DNA from: DATDCV01 sp036524155
GTDB lineage: Bacteria; Verrucomicrobiota; Verrucomicrobiia; Limisphaerales; UBA8199
Reading direction: 5' to 3'
NCBI GenBank assembly: GCA_036524155.1
Contig: DATDCV010000714.1
Span: 1-36,492 of the forward strand
Length of the DNA stretch: 36,492 nucleotides
In this document: positions 1-8,446 of the stretch, one piece after another
Layout of the letters: every line of letters starts with the position of its first letter
Position numbering within the stretch: the first letter of the stretch is position 1
Notes under the pieces: model-generated
Told to the model about the DNA's origin: nothing
Databases searched by the model: none
What the model saw: the letters and a program-made list of their open reading frames with translations, nothing else
Made by a program: the position numbers and the translations under genes

Positions 1-1621
1 TAATCAGCCATGAGGTCACGAAGGCCGCTTTGGCGTACTTCATGAAGTCAATCTTCTCGGCGCGGACGAGGTGCAGCATCGGCACCGATTTGATCCAGCC
101 GCGGTCGAGCAGGAAATCGAAGATCAAGCGGGTGACCACCAACGCGGTGAACATGCTGGCGCTCACGCCGATAGTCAGCACCACGCCAAACCCCTGGACT
201 GAGCCGGTGCCCATTTTCCAGAGAATGACGGACGAAATCAGCGTCGTCAGGTTCGAGTCGAAAATCGTCCCGAAAGCGCGCTGGTAGCCGGCGGAAATGG
301 CGCCGCGCAGAGACTTGCCCTTGGCGGACTCCTCGCGGATGCGCTCGTAAATCAGCACGTTCGCATCCACCGCCATACCGACCGTCAGCACCAGGCCGGC
401 GATGCCAGGCAGCGTGAAGGTGGTGCCGAACGCGCACATCACCCCGAGGAGGATGATGACGTTTGCGATCAAGGCCACGTTGGCGACGAGCCCGGCGATC
501 ATGTAATAGACCAGCATGAAGGCGGAAACCGCCAGGATTCCATAAATCGACGCCCGGATGCCGCTCTGGATGGCGTCCCGGCCGAGAGTCGGGTCCACCA
601 ACTGCGAGGCTTCGATCTTGAGGGGCGCCTTCAACGGGTTTTCCAGCACCGTCTGGAGCGCGAACGCTTCCTGCGGTGAGTAATCCCCTTCAATGACTCC
701 GTTGCCGCCTTCAATCGGGCTCTTGATAACCGGCGCGGTCTGCAACTCGCCGTCAAGGATGATGGCTAACAGGCGGCCGACGTTGTCGCGCGTGATGCGC
801 CCGAAGGTTTTCGTCGCCTCCGAGTCCAGCACGAACTGGATTTCGGGCCGCCCCAGGTTGTCGCGAGTCACTACCGCGGTCTTGATCCCGCCCACCATCT
901 CCGCACGCTTCTTGACCAGATACCGTTCCACCTGTTTCGCCCCGTTCGGCAGCGTTTTGGTATGGGTCATCAACTCGTAGCCCGGCACCGAGCTGCCCTC
1001 TTCGATCAGCTTGCGACTGTCCTCATGAACCAGCTTGAATTCGAGGAACGCGGCCTTTTGGATGGCGACTTTCGCGTTCTCCTGGTCCGAGGCGGAAAGC
1101 CCGGGCAACTGGACCAGTATGCGGTCGTTGCCCTGGGGCTGAATCAGCGGTTCGGCGACCCCAAACCGGTCAACCCGTTTGCGCAGCACTTCGACCGCTT
1201 GCGACAGCGCAGCGGTGGTGTCGGTGGCATTCGTCAGACCGGAAGTATCCATCGCGACGAGGAATGAGGTGCCGCCCTGCAGGTCCAGACCGAGCCGGAT
1301 GCGCCCGGCCGCGCCGCGCTGTATCCGGTTGAGAATATACGTTGTCGGATGGGCTTCGCTCTTGGCCTCGTATTGCGGAAAATAGCGGTTCAGGTCGTTG
1401 GTGCCGACGGCCTGTGCCAGGTTGTCGTACGGCTTGTCGGGGAACTGCTGCTGTAGCAGCCGGGCCTGGGCGACAATGTTGGAAAACGTCGCGTCATGAA
1501 TGACAGCCTTTTCGTTGAAATACTGGATCAGGTCGCGTCCCTTCGGCGGCCAAAGCTCAAAAAACGACCATGCCACCACAACGGCGACGAGGATCCACTT
1601 CCAGACATTATTTCGATTCAT
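1..1621 (-). CDS. secDF: SecD-SecF fusion protein translocase subunit (3' end outside window)
   Basis: Membrane subunit of the Sec translocon that uses the proton gradient to complete export of unfolded proteins. The gene starts at ATG 1621 and its frame stays open to the left edge, giving 540 visible residues. Visible parts are an N-terminal membrane segment (KWILVAVVVAWSFF), the SecD signature LGLDLQGGTSFLV, the periplasmic domain, and the SecD membrane block with GIAGLVLTVGMAVDANVLIYERIREE. The last visible residues (IDFMKYAKAAFVTSWLI) match the usual beginning of SecF, so SecD and SecF are fused in one chain, as in several Verrucomicrobia and other phyla. It lies 9 bp after yajC on the same strand, the usual yajC-secD order. 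No convincing Shine-Dalgarno sequence precedes the start. The identification is firm; the fusion is inferred from the last ~20 residues. Confidence 0.93.
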   Translation of the reverse strand, partial: MNRNNVWKWILVAVVVAWSFFELWPPKGRDLIQYFNEKAVIHDATFSNIVAQARLLQQQFPDKPYDNLAQAVGTNDLNRYFPQYEAKSEAHPTTYILNRIQRGAAGRIRLGLDLQGGTSFLVAMDTSGLTNATDTTAALSQAVEVLRKRVDRFGVAEPLIQPQGNDRILVQLPGLSASDQENAKVAIQKAAFLEFKLVHEDSRKLIEEGSSVPGYELMTHTKTLPNGAKQVERYLVKKRAEMVGGIKTAVVTRDNLGRPEIQFVLDSEATKTFGRITRDNVGRLLAIILDGELQTAPVIKSPIEGGNGVIEGDYSPQEAFALQTVLENPLKAPLKIEASQLVDPTLGRDAIQSGIRASIYGILAVSAFMLVYYMIAGLVANVALIANVIILLGVMCAFGTTFTLPGIAGLVLTVGMAVDANVLIYERIREESAKGKSLRGAISAGYQRAFGTIFDSNLTTLISSVILWKMGTGSVQGFGVVLTIGVSASMFTALVVTRLIFDFLLDRGWIKSVPMLHLVRAEKIDFMKYAKAAFVTSWLI

Positions 1622-1630
1622 GACGACTGA

Positions 1631-1987
1631 CTAAGATTCACTGGGTTCGCCGCTCCGCTCGGTGATTTCGCTGATGGCGGCTTTGGTGATTTCGAACTTG
1701 GAATCAGCAGACCGGATGGAAAGCGTCTTTTCTTTAACGGTAATGACCACACCCACGACGCCGCCGCTGGTGACGATCTTGTCGCCCGGTCGCACGGTTT
1801 TGAGCATCTGGGCGTGCTCTTTTGCCTTCTTGGATTGCGGGCGGATCAGGACAAAATAGAACATCACCACCATGATCACCAGCATGCCGATGGTGGAGAG
1901 AGCCTGGCCGCGCGGGTCTGGCTGGGTGCCGGAGGGGCCAGGTGGCTGGCCCATCGCCAGAATTTGACCCGTGTTAAACCAATTCAT
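1631..1987 (-). CDS. yajC: Preprotein translocase subunit YajC
   Basis: Small single-span membrane protein that associates with SecDF in the Sec translocon. It has 118 residues with one hydrophobic segment (STIGMLVIMVVMFYFVLIRP), directly followed by the family motif RPQSKKAKEHAQML and then KTVRPGDKIVTSGGVVG, the conserved small beta domain. The frame is open upstream to 2206, but that extension is low-complexity and runs into a palindromic repeat, so I chose ATG 1987, which gives a normal YajC length. The N-terminal stretch before the membrane segment is slightly long and rich in Pro/Gly/Gln. It is followed 9 bp later by secDF and is probably co-transcribed with it. Confidence 0.94.
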   Translation of the reverse strand: MNWFNTGQILAMGQPPGPSGTQPDPRGQALSTIGMLVIMVVMFYFVLIRPQSKKAKEHAQMLKTVRPGDKIVTSGGVVGVVITVKEKTLSIRSADSKFEITKAAISEITERSGEPSES

Positions 1988-2060
1988 ATAAGCAAATGAG
2001 CCGCTTAAGATAGTAAACTCAGGACATTTGGCAAGACTTGAAAAGACTCGTTGGGTATCG

Positions 2061-2151
2061 CCTCCGTCTTGGGTCGGAGCGCCGATTTCCAATCGGCTTA
2101 AGCGAGCCGACGGAGCCGAGTACAACTCGGCGCCCCGACCCAAGACTGAGG
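2061..2151. repeat. REPIN-like palindromic element, second repeat family
   Basis: Two 25-nt arms, 2061-2085 and 2127-2151, are inverted copies of each other with two mismatches. Inside lie two short perfect hairpins: 2081-2097 (GCCGATT, loop tcc, AATCGGC) and 2115-2131 (GCCGAGT, loop aca, ACTCGGC). The element sits between the divergent yajC and the CapK-like gene. Its 2075-2105 part recurs inverted at 25973-26003 with one mismatch in 31 nt. Two hairpins in inverted orientation about 75-90 bp long is the architecture of a REP doublet. Its sequence differs from the repeats around the RAYT gene, so it would be a separate family. Confidence 0.75.
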
Positions 2152-2232
2152 GGGGTAATCGGCTGGCCGCTTGGCGATCCGGAGTTTTGTGATACAGTTG
2201 AGCCACGACAACGCGCCGCGGAGCGCGTCATC

Positions 2233-3543
2233 ATGCTGGCCACCGAAGAACTGATCGCCGAAGCCGCCCAATCTCAGCGGCTGGCGGACGATCTTCCCCG
2301 CCACGCCAGGCGCCTGCCGCTTTACCGCGCGGTTGGTGCCGATCGGATCGAAGGAGATTCCGGTCACGGAGCGGATAAATTGCGGTTTTTTCCTTTCATC
2401 ACCAAGGAGGATATCCGGCGGGATTTCCCGGGCAATTTTTTGGGCCCCGAAGCCGACGTCGAGGCAATGGTTGAGCAGGGGATGATCGAATTGGAGCAGA
2501 CGTCGGGGACGTCGGAACCGCGCACGCCGTTGCTGCTGCCACGCGGGTGGTGGGCGGAGCAGGAACGCCGCGCGTTGCGGCTTAACCCGCTGGTGGCGGG
2601 TATGCTAGCGCAGACACCCGAACCGCGCCGGGTGACGATCAGCTCGCCGGTGTGCAGCGGCGAGATTTGTTTCACGAGCGTGCCTTCGCACAGCGAGCGC
2701 ATCCTCGGCAACACCTTATACGTGAGCCTGTCGCGCTACCCGTTCTTGTGGAGCGAGTCCGACCTGGCGCGGATGGCCGCGGAAGCGGTCGAGTGGCACC
2801 CGGAGTTGCTGGATGTTGACCCGGTTTACGGGGTGGTGTTCGCGCGGTATTGCGAACGGCTGGGGGTCCGGCTGCCTTCGCTAAGGTTCATTATTTGCAG
2901 CTACGAGTTCTTGAGCGTCGTCCACCGCCGGATTTTGCAGCGCGTGTTCCAGGTGCCGGTGTTTAACCTTTACGGCTCGACCGAAACCGGTCACCTGTTG
3001 ATGGAGGACGATCAGGGGCGAATGCGGCCTTCGCTGGAAACGGCGCATCTGGAGGTGCTGGACTTCGACACGCCGCAGGTTCCAGCGGCTGAAGTCAAGC
3101 CCGCCAGGCCGGTCGGCGAGTTGGTGGTGACGACCCTTACGAATGAGTTCATGCCCCTCGTGCGGTACCGTATCGGGGACTTCGTAGAACGCCATGTGGA
3201 GCCCTTCCGGACGCGATATGTGGTGCATGGGCGGGCGGCCGACGCGTTCGTAACCGCAAATGGCCGCCGGGTGACCACCTGGCAGGTTGACCAATGCTTT
3301 GCCGGCCTTTCCGGAATAGCTCACTACCAATTGATGGAGCGGGCTGATGGGCCGTGGCGGTTGCGGTTTGTTCCGGACCGGGCGGGCCCGGTTCCGGAGG
3401 AAATCTCCAACCTGCGCGGGCGGTTGCAGGACACGCTCGCGCTCAACACGCCATTGACGGTTGAGCCGACGGACACGCTCCTCGCGGAGAACTCCGGCAA
3501 GTTCCGCCTCGGTTATCCGGCACGCGGAGTTTCGTCCGCATGA
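2233..3543 (+). CDS. CapK / phenylacetate-CoA-ligase-like adenylate-forming enzyme
   Basis: 436-residue member of the ANL adenylate-forming superfamily, closest in appearance to CapK, coenzyme F390 synthetase and phenylacetate-CoA ligase. Such enzymes activate a carboxylate with ATP and transfer it to a thiol or other acceptor. Visible motifs are the Thr/Ser/Gly-rich nucleotide loop (LEQTSGTSEPRTPL), an aromatic-Gly-Ser-Thr-Glu motif (FNLYGSTETGHLL), and VRYRIGDF near the C-terminal hinge. ATG 2233 was chosen because the upstream open frame (from 2038) only reads through the palindromic repeat at 2061-2151. The gene stands alone; its substrate cannot be told from sequence, and the neighbours (Sec genes, protease) give no pathway hint. 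Confidence 0.8.
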   Translation: MLATEELIAEAAQSQRLADDLPRHARRLPLYRAVGADRIEGDSGHGADKLRFFPFITKEDIRRDFPGNFLGPEADVEAMVEQGMIELEQTSGTSEPRTPLLLPRGWWAEQERRALRLNPLVAGMLAQTPEPRRVTISSPVCSGEICFTSVPSHSERILGNTLYVSLSRYPFLWSESDLARMAAEAVEWHPELLDVDPVYGVVFARYCERLGVRLPSLRFIICSYEFLSVVHRRILQRVFQVPVFNLYGSTETGHLLMEDDQGRMRPSLETAHLEVLDFDTPQVPAAEVKPARPVGELVVTTLTNEFMPLVRYRIGDFVERHVEPFRTRYVVHGRAADAFVTANGRRVTTWQVDQCFAGLSGIAHYQLMERADGPWRLRFVPDRAGPVPEEISNLRGRLQDTLALNTPLTVEPTDTLLAENSGKFRLGYPARGVSSA

Positions 3544-3653
3544 TCTCGTCCGCCAGGCTACAGTGTTCTGTGTGCCAGGTGCCTGAGCTCAAAACCGGGC
3601 CTAACTCTAACGGGGACCGGCAAGAGAAGTTTCGGCGTTTGGCTAAAGGTTGA

Positions 3654-3875
3654 ATGAACGAACCCAACCTCAGAGAAGTAATCGAGCGCCATCGCGCGAC
3701 GGTGATGCAGTCGAACGGCGTGGTGGGAATTGCCGTGGGGCTTTCGAAAACCGAGCCCGGGAAGCGCTGCATCCAGGTTTACGTGACGACGGAGGGCTGG
3801 CCGGACGGAGTGCCACACCAATTCGATGGTTGCGATGTTGAAGTCGTGAAGACTTCGGGCGTTCGCGCTCTTTGA
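3654..3875 (+). CDS. Small protein resembling the N-terminal domain of the adjacent protease
   Basis: 73-residue soluble protein with no signal peptide. ATG 3654 is preceded by AAAGG at about 5 nt, a good ribosome-binding site here. The segment VVGIAVGLSKTEPGKRCIQV followed by YVTTEGW resembles the region IGLKRVRGKMTSDLALTVFV in the N-terminal domain of the downstream protease: a Gly-rich strand, a turn with Lys/Gly, then a hydrophobic strand ending in V-Y/F-V. It ends 68 bp before that protease. I infer a stand-alone copy of the protease's N-terminal domain, perhaps a partner or inhibitor-like module. The function is unknown, and the similarity is by eye. Confidence 0.6.
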   Translation: MNEPNLREVIERHRATVMQSNGVVGIAVGLSKTEPGKRCIQVYVTTEGWPDGVPHQFDGCDVEVVKTSGVRAL

Positions 3876-3943
3876 AGCCGCCCCCGTGCCGTTTAGACAA
3901 ACCAAACGTATGGTCGCTTAAGACACCCAGCCCGAAAGGATTT

Positions 3944-5002
3944 ATGGCGAGAGCGAGTTTCCATCACTACCGGCAGTTGCTGCGCGGCGCGAACCAGTTC
4001 TCTCAGATGCTACAATGTGATTGCATCAACGGGTACGCCATTGGCCTGAAGCGGGTTCGCGGCAAAATGACCAGCGACCTGGCGCTTACAGTTTTCGTGA
4101 GCCGGAAGCTCTCGCTGCGCCGTCTTCCCCTGGCCAGCCGCATTCCGCAGACCTTACGCCTGCCGGACGAGCGGGTCGCCGACGGTGTGCTGGAGTTTGT
4201 GACCGACGTGCAGGAGGCGCAGTTTCAGTCCCTCGAATACGTGGCGAGGCAGCGCCCGGCCCCGAGTGGCATCAGCATTGGCCACGTTGCCATCACCGCC
4301 GGAACGCTGGGCGGATTAGTGCGGGACAAAGCGAGTGGCGCGGTGGTGATCCTTTCCAACAACCACGTTCTGGCCAACTCGAACGAAGGCGTCCCGGGTG
4401 ACGCCATTCTCCAACCGGGCCCGCACGACGGCGGCGTGGACCCCGGCGACCGCATCGCCACGCTGACGCGGTTCGTGCCCATCAATTTTCAGCCGCACGC
4501 GGGGAACCGCGTGGACGGGGCCATCGCCACCCCCACCGACCCCGCCAGGAACCAGGTGATCTGGAACACTCGCGATATCGGGCCCAAGACCCCCGCTCTG
4601 GCTCGGGACTTGGGAGACGCAGACCTGGGCCTCGCGGTCCAGAAGACCGGTCGAACCACCTCTCATACCGAAGGCTTCGTGCAGTCCCTCTTTGCCACGG
4701 TTCAGGTCAAATATGATCTGTTCCGGCAGGCGACGTTCGTGGACCAAATCATCGTGTCCCAAGCCGCCTCCCAGCCGGAATTCTCGAATGGAGGCGACTC
4801 CGGGTCGCTAGTCTATGACGCTGACCGGCGCTGCATTGGCCTGTTGTTTGGCGGCTCTGAAGGCACCGCCAACGAACCCGGCATAACCATCGTCAATCCG
4901 ATCCCGCACGTCTTGCGCGAGCTAAACGTTGAGTTCCTTGCGCCCGATTCGTTTCCTTCGGCGGCCGCCATCCGCCGCCGAAGACCATCAGTCCGCAAAT
5001 GA
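3944..5002 (+). CDS. Trypsin-like serine peptidase (S1 fold) with N-terminal accessory domain
   Basis: 352-residue predicted serine protease. The catalytic triad can be proposed from motifs: His141 in LSNNHVLAN, Asp191 in RVDGAIA, Ser286 in NGGDSGSLV. Residues ~28-90 form an accessory domain with the pattern GYAIGLKRVRGK...LTVFVSRK. ATG 3944 is chosen because GAAAGGA lies just upstream; a TTG at 3872 in the same frame would overlap the previous gene's stop and is less likely. No signal peptide or membrane segment is evident, so it may act in the cytoplasm or leave by an unrecognised route. The C-terminus is basic (RRRRPSVRK). It probably forms an operon with the 73-aa gene before it. Natural substrate unknown. 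Confidence 0.82.
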   Translation: MARASFHHYRQLLRGANQFSQMLQCDCINGYAIGLKRVRGKMTSDLALTVFVSRKLSLRRLPLASRIPQTLRLPDERVADGVLEFVTDVQEAQFQSLEYVARQRPAPSGISIGHVAITAGTLGGLVRDKASGAVVILSNNHVLANSNEGVPGDAILQPGPHDGGVDPGDRIATLTRFVPINFQPHAGNRVDGAIATPTDPARNQVIWNTRDIGPKTPALARDLGDADLGLAVQKTGRTTSHTEGFVQSLFATVQVKYDLFRQATFVDQIIVSQAASQPEFSNGGDSGSLVYDADRRCIGLLFGGSEGTANEPGITIVNPIPHVLRELNVEFLAPDSFPSAAAIRRRRPSVRK

Positions 5003-5068
5003 ACGGGGTATTTACCCCATGGCCCTTGCCGGGTCGGGACCGGAAACTCCTCGCATTCGAACCACGTC

Positions 5069-5521
5069 GTGCAAGAAGTCAAGCCAACGACCAGGCGGGA
5101 GTTTCTGAACGTGCTGCTGGGTGCGAGCGTGGCGGGCTGGCTGGCCAGTGTTGTCTATCCCATTGTTCGTTACCTCAAACCGCTGCCGCAGACCGGCCCA
5201 ACCGGTCCGGTGCGGCTGACGCGCGAAGAGATCTCCAAGCTGGAGCAAAACCATTTTGTCATCGTGCCCGTCAGCGGCCAGCGCGTCATCGTGCTGGAAT
5301 CGCCGGCCCGTGAACTGCTGGCGTTCAGCGCGGTTTGCACCCACGAAGGGTGCACCGTCACCTATGAGCCGCGGCAATCCATCCTTTGGTGTCCGTGCCA
5401 TGATGGCCGATTTGACCTGAACGGCCGCGTGCTCTCGGGTCCGCCCCCCCGGCCGTTGCCGCGCTTCATCGCCAGTCGACAGCCCGACGGCGGCGTCATC
5501 GTCAGCGTCGAAAGAGCGTGA
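5069..5521 (+). CDS. Rieske 2Fe-2S protein of a cytochrome bc complex
   Basis: 150-residue Rieske iron-sulfur subunit that takes electrons from quinol at the Qo site and passes them on to cytochrome c. The cluster ligands are visible as C90-T-H92-x-G-C95 and C108-P-C-H111-D-G, the two Rieske boxes. The N-terminus carries a twin-arginine motif (TTRREFL) followed by one hydrophobic segment (residues ~14-35), fitting Tat-dependent insertion with an uncleaved anchor. The start is GTG 5069; no strong Shine-Dalgarno sequence is seen. The stop is followed after 1 bp by the cytochrome b ATG, so the genes are one operon. Confidence 0.93.
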   Translation: MQEVKPTTRREFLNVLLGASVAGWLASVVYPIVRYLKPLPQTGPTGPVRLTREEISKLEQNHFVIVPVSGQRVIVLESPARELLAFSAVCTHEGCTVTYEPRQSILWCPCHDGRFDLNGRVLSGPPPRPLPRFIASRQPDGGVIVSVERA

Positions 5522-5522
5522 G

Positions 5523-6914
5523 ATGGAGCACCCGCGCCAGGCAGACACTGTTCGCGGCTGGCTCGACCGGCGTTATCACATCAATTCGCTGATCGAATTC
5601 CTGCGGCACAAAGAGGTGCCGTTGGGATCGCACTCGATGGCCTGGTATTTTCTGGGCGGTGCGACGTTGTTTTTCTTCCTCATCCAGGTTCTGACCGGCG
5701 CGCTGCTGCTGATGTATTACCAGCCGGGCGAAGCCACCGCTTACGAAAGCATCCGGTTTCTGACCACCAAAGTGCCCTTTGGCTGGCTGATGCGTTCCAT
5801 GCATAGCTGGAGCGCGCACCTGATGATCGTTTCGCTGGTGCTGCACATGTTCAGCACGATGATGCTCAAAGCGTACCGGCCGCCGCGCGAATTGACCTGG
5901 GTAACCGGCTACGTGCTCTTTGCGCTGACACTGGGCTTCGGCTTTTCCGGCTACCTGCTGCCGTGGAATAAACTCTCTTACTTCGCGACGGCAGTCGGGA
6001 CGAATCTCGTGAAATCCGTGCCGCTGATCGGCGGTTGGTCTCTGCAGGTGCTGCGGGGAGGGTCGGATGTCACGATCAATACGCTCTACCGTTTCTTCGC
6101 GATTCACGTGGTGATCCTGCCCTTGAGCTTTGTGCTGCTGGTCAGCCTGCATCTGCTCTTCGTGCAACGGCAGGGCATGGCTGCGCCGCTGGGCGCCAAA
6201 GCCGCCCCGCGCGGCATGAAGTTCTTCCCGGGCTTTGCCTTGCGCGACGTGCTGCTGTGGCTGGCCTGCCTCATGGTGCTGCTCGTGCTGTCGGTCTTCC
6301 TCCCTTACGGCCCGGGCATCCCGGGTTTGGACTGGGAACTGGGCCAAAAAGCCGATCCGTTCGCCCCGGCCTATCCCGGCATCAAGCCGGAATGGTATTT
6401 TCTTTGGGAGTACCAACTGCTGAAAGAATTCCCGCCCCGTCTCTTCGGAATGGAAGGACCGCAGGTGTGCTTGCTGCTCATCACGTTTTTGCTGTGCCTC
6501 TGGGCGATCATCCCGTGGCTGGACCGCCGCGCGTATCGTGACCAGCCCTCGCCCGGCTTCAGCGATTTTGGCTGGGGCGCGATCCTGTTTCTGACTTTTC
6601 TCACGCTCAAAGCCTGGGACATAGGCGCAAGCGGTCCGCCCGAGGCGCCCGGATCGGTGCGCGGCATCGCCTGGACCTGTGCCTGGTGGACGCTGGCAGC
6701 GGGTGCGGTGATCGTCGCTGTGCGTTGGCTCGTGTATGGTGATCACTGGTTTTTCCTTTCGGGTGCGGCTCTGCTGCACATCGCGCTGCACGGGCTGGCG
6801 GGAATTTCCTACCTCGTTGCCGGAATATTCGCCCTCGTCGCAGCCGCCATCGCAATGGCCGCATTTTATTACTCGCGCCGGGACCCGCGGTCCGGCACAG
6901 GAGGGGTCGCGTGA
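5523..6914 (+). CDS. Cytochrome b subunit (b6-type) of a bc complex, with C-terminal membrane extension
   Basis: 463-residue polytopic quinol-oxidising subunit. Candidate heme ligands are H94 and H108, paired with H195 and H210. Fourteen residues separate the second pair, the spacing known for cytochrome b6 rather than mitochondrial cytochrome b (thirteen). The Qo-site motif appears as PEWYFLWEYQLL. Both the b6-like half and the subunit-IV-like half are in one chain, followed by about 100 extra residues with further hydrophobic segments (WTLAAGAVIVAVRWLV and a last helix before YYSRRDP). No Cys equivalent to the heme c(i) ligand of b6 is evident near the N-terminus. It overlaps the next gene by 4 bp. 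Confidence 0.94.
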   Translation: MEHPRQADTVRGWLDRRYHINSLIEFLRHKEVPLGSHSMAWYFLGGATLFFFLIQVLTGALLLMYYQPGEATAYESIRFLTTKVPFGWLMRSMHSWSAHLMIVSLVLHMFSTMMLKAYRPPRELTWVTGYVLFALTLGFGFSGYLLPWNKLSYFATAVGTNLVKSVPLIGGWSLQVLRGGSDVTINTLYRFFAIHVVILPLSFVLLVSLHLLFVQRQGMAAPLGAKAAPRGMKFFPGFALRDVLLWLACLMVLLVLSVFLPYGPGIPGLDWELGQKADPFAPAYPGIKPEWYFLWEYQLLKEFPPRLFGMEGPQVCLLLITFLLCLWAIIPWLDRRAYRDQPSPGFSDFGWGAILFLTFLTLKAWDIGASGPPEAPGSVRGIAWTCAWWTLAAGAVIVAVRWLVYGDHWFFLSGAALLHIALHGLAGISYLVAGIFALVAAAIAMAAFYYSRRDPRSGTGGVA

Positions 6915-8446
6915 AACGGCCTTGGCTCGTAATCGCGCTGCTGCTCCCGCTCTCCGCGGCGGCTCCCGGCGCCGAAACGAAAGCGGCACAGGTCGCCCTG
7001 CCGGCGCTGCTCGAGGCCAAAGGCAAAGACGGCCGGCCGATCATCACTCCGGAACAGCGCGCTTACTTCAATTCGCTGAACGACCGGCTTCGGGAGCTGC
7101 TCTCCGGGGCGGTCAAGAACCAGGTCATCACCCGGCCGGAACATCTCGCGACGATTCTGGCCCTCGAGCTGCGCCCGCAAAAGATGGAGCTGCTGCTTCA
7201 GGATAACTGCGTACTTTGCCACACGGATTCGGAAGCGCAGTCGCCTGACCAGCTTTTTTCACTGGCGCCGGCAGCCGGAGGCCCCGCGGGCCATATGAGC
7301 CTGAAGGACCTGGTCGCCGACACCCACTTTCGTCGGGGTCTTTCCTGCGCGGGCTGCCATGGCGGCGACGCGACCGCGGAGATGGGGCACGCTTTCGTTA
7401 AGGAGTGGCCTGCCTCGGGCCGCGGAACCAACCGCGCCTGGGTCGCTTATTTCTGCGCGCGGTGCCATTCCGATTCGGCTTTCATGAACCGGTTCAATCC
7501 GGCGTTGCCGACGGATCAACTGGAAAAGTTCAAGACCAGCCCGCACGGCAAACTGCTGTTGGAAGCCAAAGATGCGCGCGCGCCCGACTGCATCAGTTGC
7601 CATGCCGTCCATGGCATATTGCCCGCCAAAGATCCGCAGTCGAAGGTTTACGCGCGGCGCGTGCCCGAGACCTGCGGGGCCTGCCATGCCGATCCCAAAC
7701 GAATGGCCGGGTTCAAGCTTCCGGACGGCTCGCCGCTGCCCACGAATCAACTGGAAGAATACCGGGCCAGCGTCCACGGCGCGGCGCTGCTCCAGCGCGG
7801 CGACCTCGGGTCGCCGGCCTGCAATGATTGTCACGGAAATCACGCCGCGCTGCCGCCGGGCATCTCCGACGTCAGCCGCAGTTGCAGCCTCTGCCACTCG
7901 GCCAACGCCGGCCTTTTCGACGGCAGCAAACATCGCCAGGCGTTCGAGCGGCACAACTGGCCCGAGTGCGGCCAGTGCCATGGCAAACACGCCATCGCCA
8001 AACCGCAAGATGCGATGCTCGGTACCGGACCCGGTTCCTGGTGCGCCGATTGCCATCGCCAATTCGCCAAAGACAATCCGGAGTGCAACGCGACGGCAGA
8101 CTTTTTTCTCCAGTCCGTCACCCGAATGTCGGACGGCCTGAATCGCTTCGGCAAGGTTTCCGAAGAACTGGCCGCCAAAGGCCTCGACGTCGAGCCGATC
8201 GACGGCCAATTGAAGGAGTTGTTCGACAGCCTGAAAAAGTCGCGCACCTACATCCACTCGTTCAGTCGCAACACTTTCGAGCGCGTCGCCGCCCCCGGAG
8301 GAGAAACGATGCGGAAATTGGGCGCCCTGGTGACACAAGCCCGCGCCGAATACCGGACCCGCCAGTTGGGACTGGTCGGCAGCATTGGTTTGATCGGCCT
8401 GGTGATGCTGTCCCTGTATCTCAAGCTCCGTCAGTTGGAGCGGTGA
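6911..8446 (+). CDS. Nine-heme cytochrome c subunit of the bc complex, membrane-anchored
   Basis: 511-residue exported multiheme cytochrome. Nine C-x-x-C-H sites begin at C100, C146, C182, C227, C255, C304, C325, C353 and C378. An N-terminal signal peptide (ALLLPLSAAAPGAE) and a C-terminal membrane helix (~486-506, ending in LKLRQLER) put the heme domain in the periplasm with a C-terminal anchor. The GTG start at 6911 overlaps cytochrome b by 4 bp and has a perfect AGGAGG 6-7 nt upstream, one of the few strong ribosome-binding sites in this window. It most likely replaces the mono-heme cytochrome c1/f of classical bc complexes and may pass electrons to several acceptors. Residues 80-100 and 390-480 are heme-free and mostly helical-looking. 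Confidence 0.92.
   Translation: MKRPWLVIALLLPLSAAAPGAETKAAQVALPALLEAKGKDGRPIITPEQRAYFNSLNDRLRELLSGAVKNQVITRPEHLATILALELRPQKMELLLQDNCVLCHTDSEAQSPDQLFSLAPAAGGPAGHMSLKDLVADTHFRRGLSCAGCHGGDATAEMGHAFVKEWPASGRGTNRAWVAYFCARCHSDSAFMNRFNPALPTDQLEKFKTSPHGKLLLEAKDARAPDCISCHAVHGILPAKDPQSKVYARRVPETCGACHADPKRMAGFKLPDGSPLPTNQLEEYRASVHGAALLQRGDLGSPACNDCHGNHAALPPGISDVSRSCSLCHSANAGLFDGSKHRQAFERHNWPECGQCHGKHAIAKPQDAMLGTGPGSWCADCHRQFAKDNPECNATADFFLQSVTRMSDGLNRFGKVSEELAAKGLDVEPIDGQLKELFDSLKKSRTYIHSFSRNTFERVAAPGGETMRKLGALVTQARAEYRTRQLGLVGSIGLIGLVMLSLYLKLRQLER

Noticed and set aside
5502..6989. 495-codon minus-strand frame opposite cytochrome b
   Set aside because: Antisense shadow of a certain gene; low-complexity Gln/Arg/His-rich sequence.
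7259..8338. 359-codon minus-strand frame opposite the nine-heme cytochrome
   Set aside because: Shadow of a gene with nine C-x-x-C-H sites and a signal peptide; no motif of its own.
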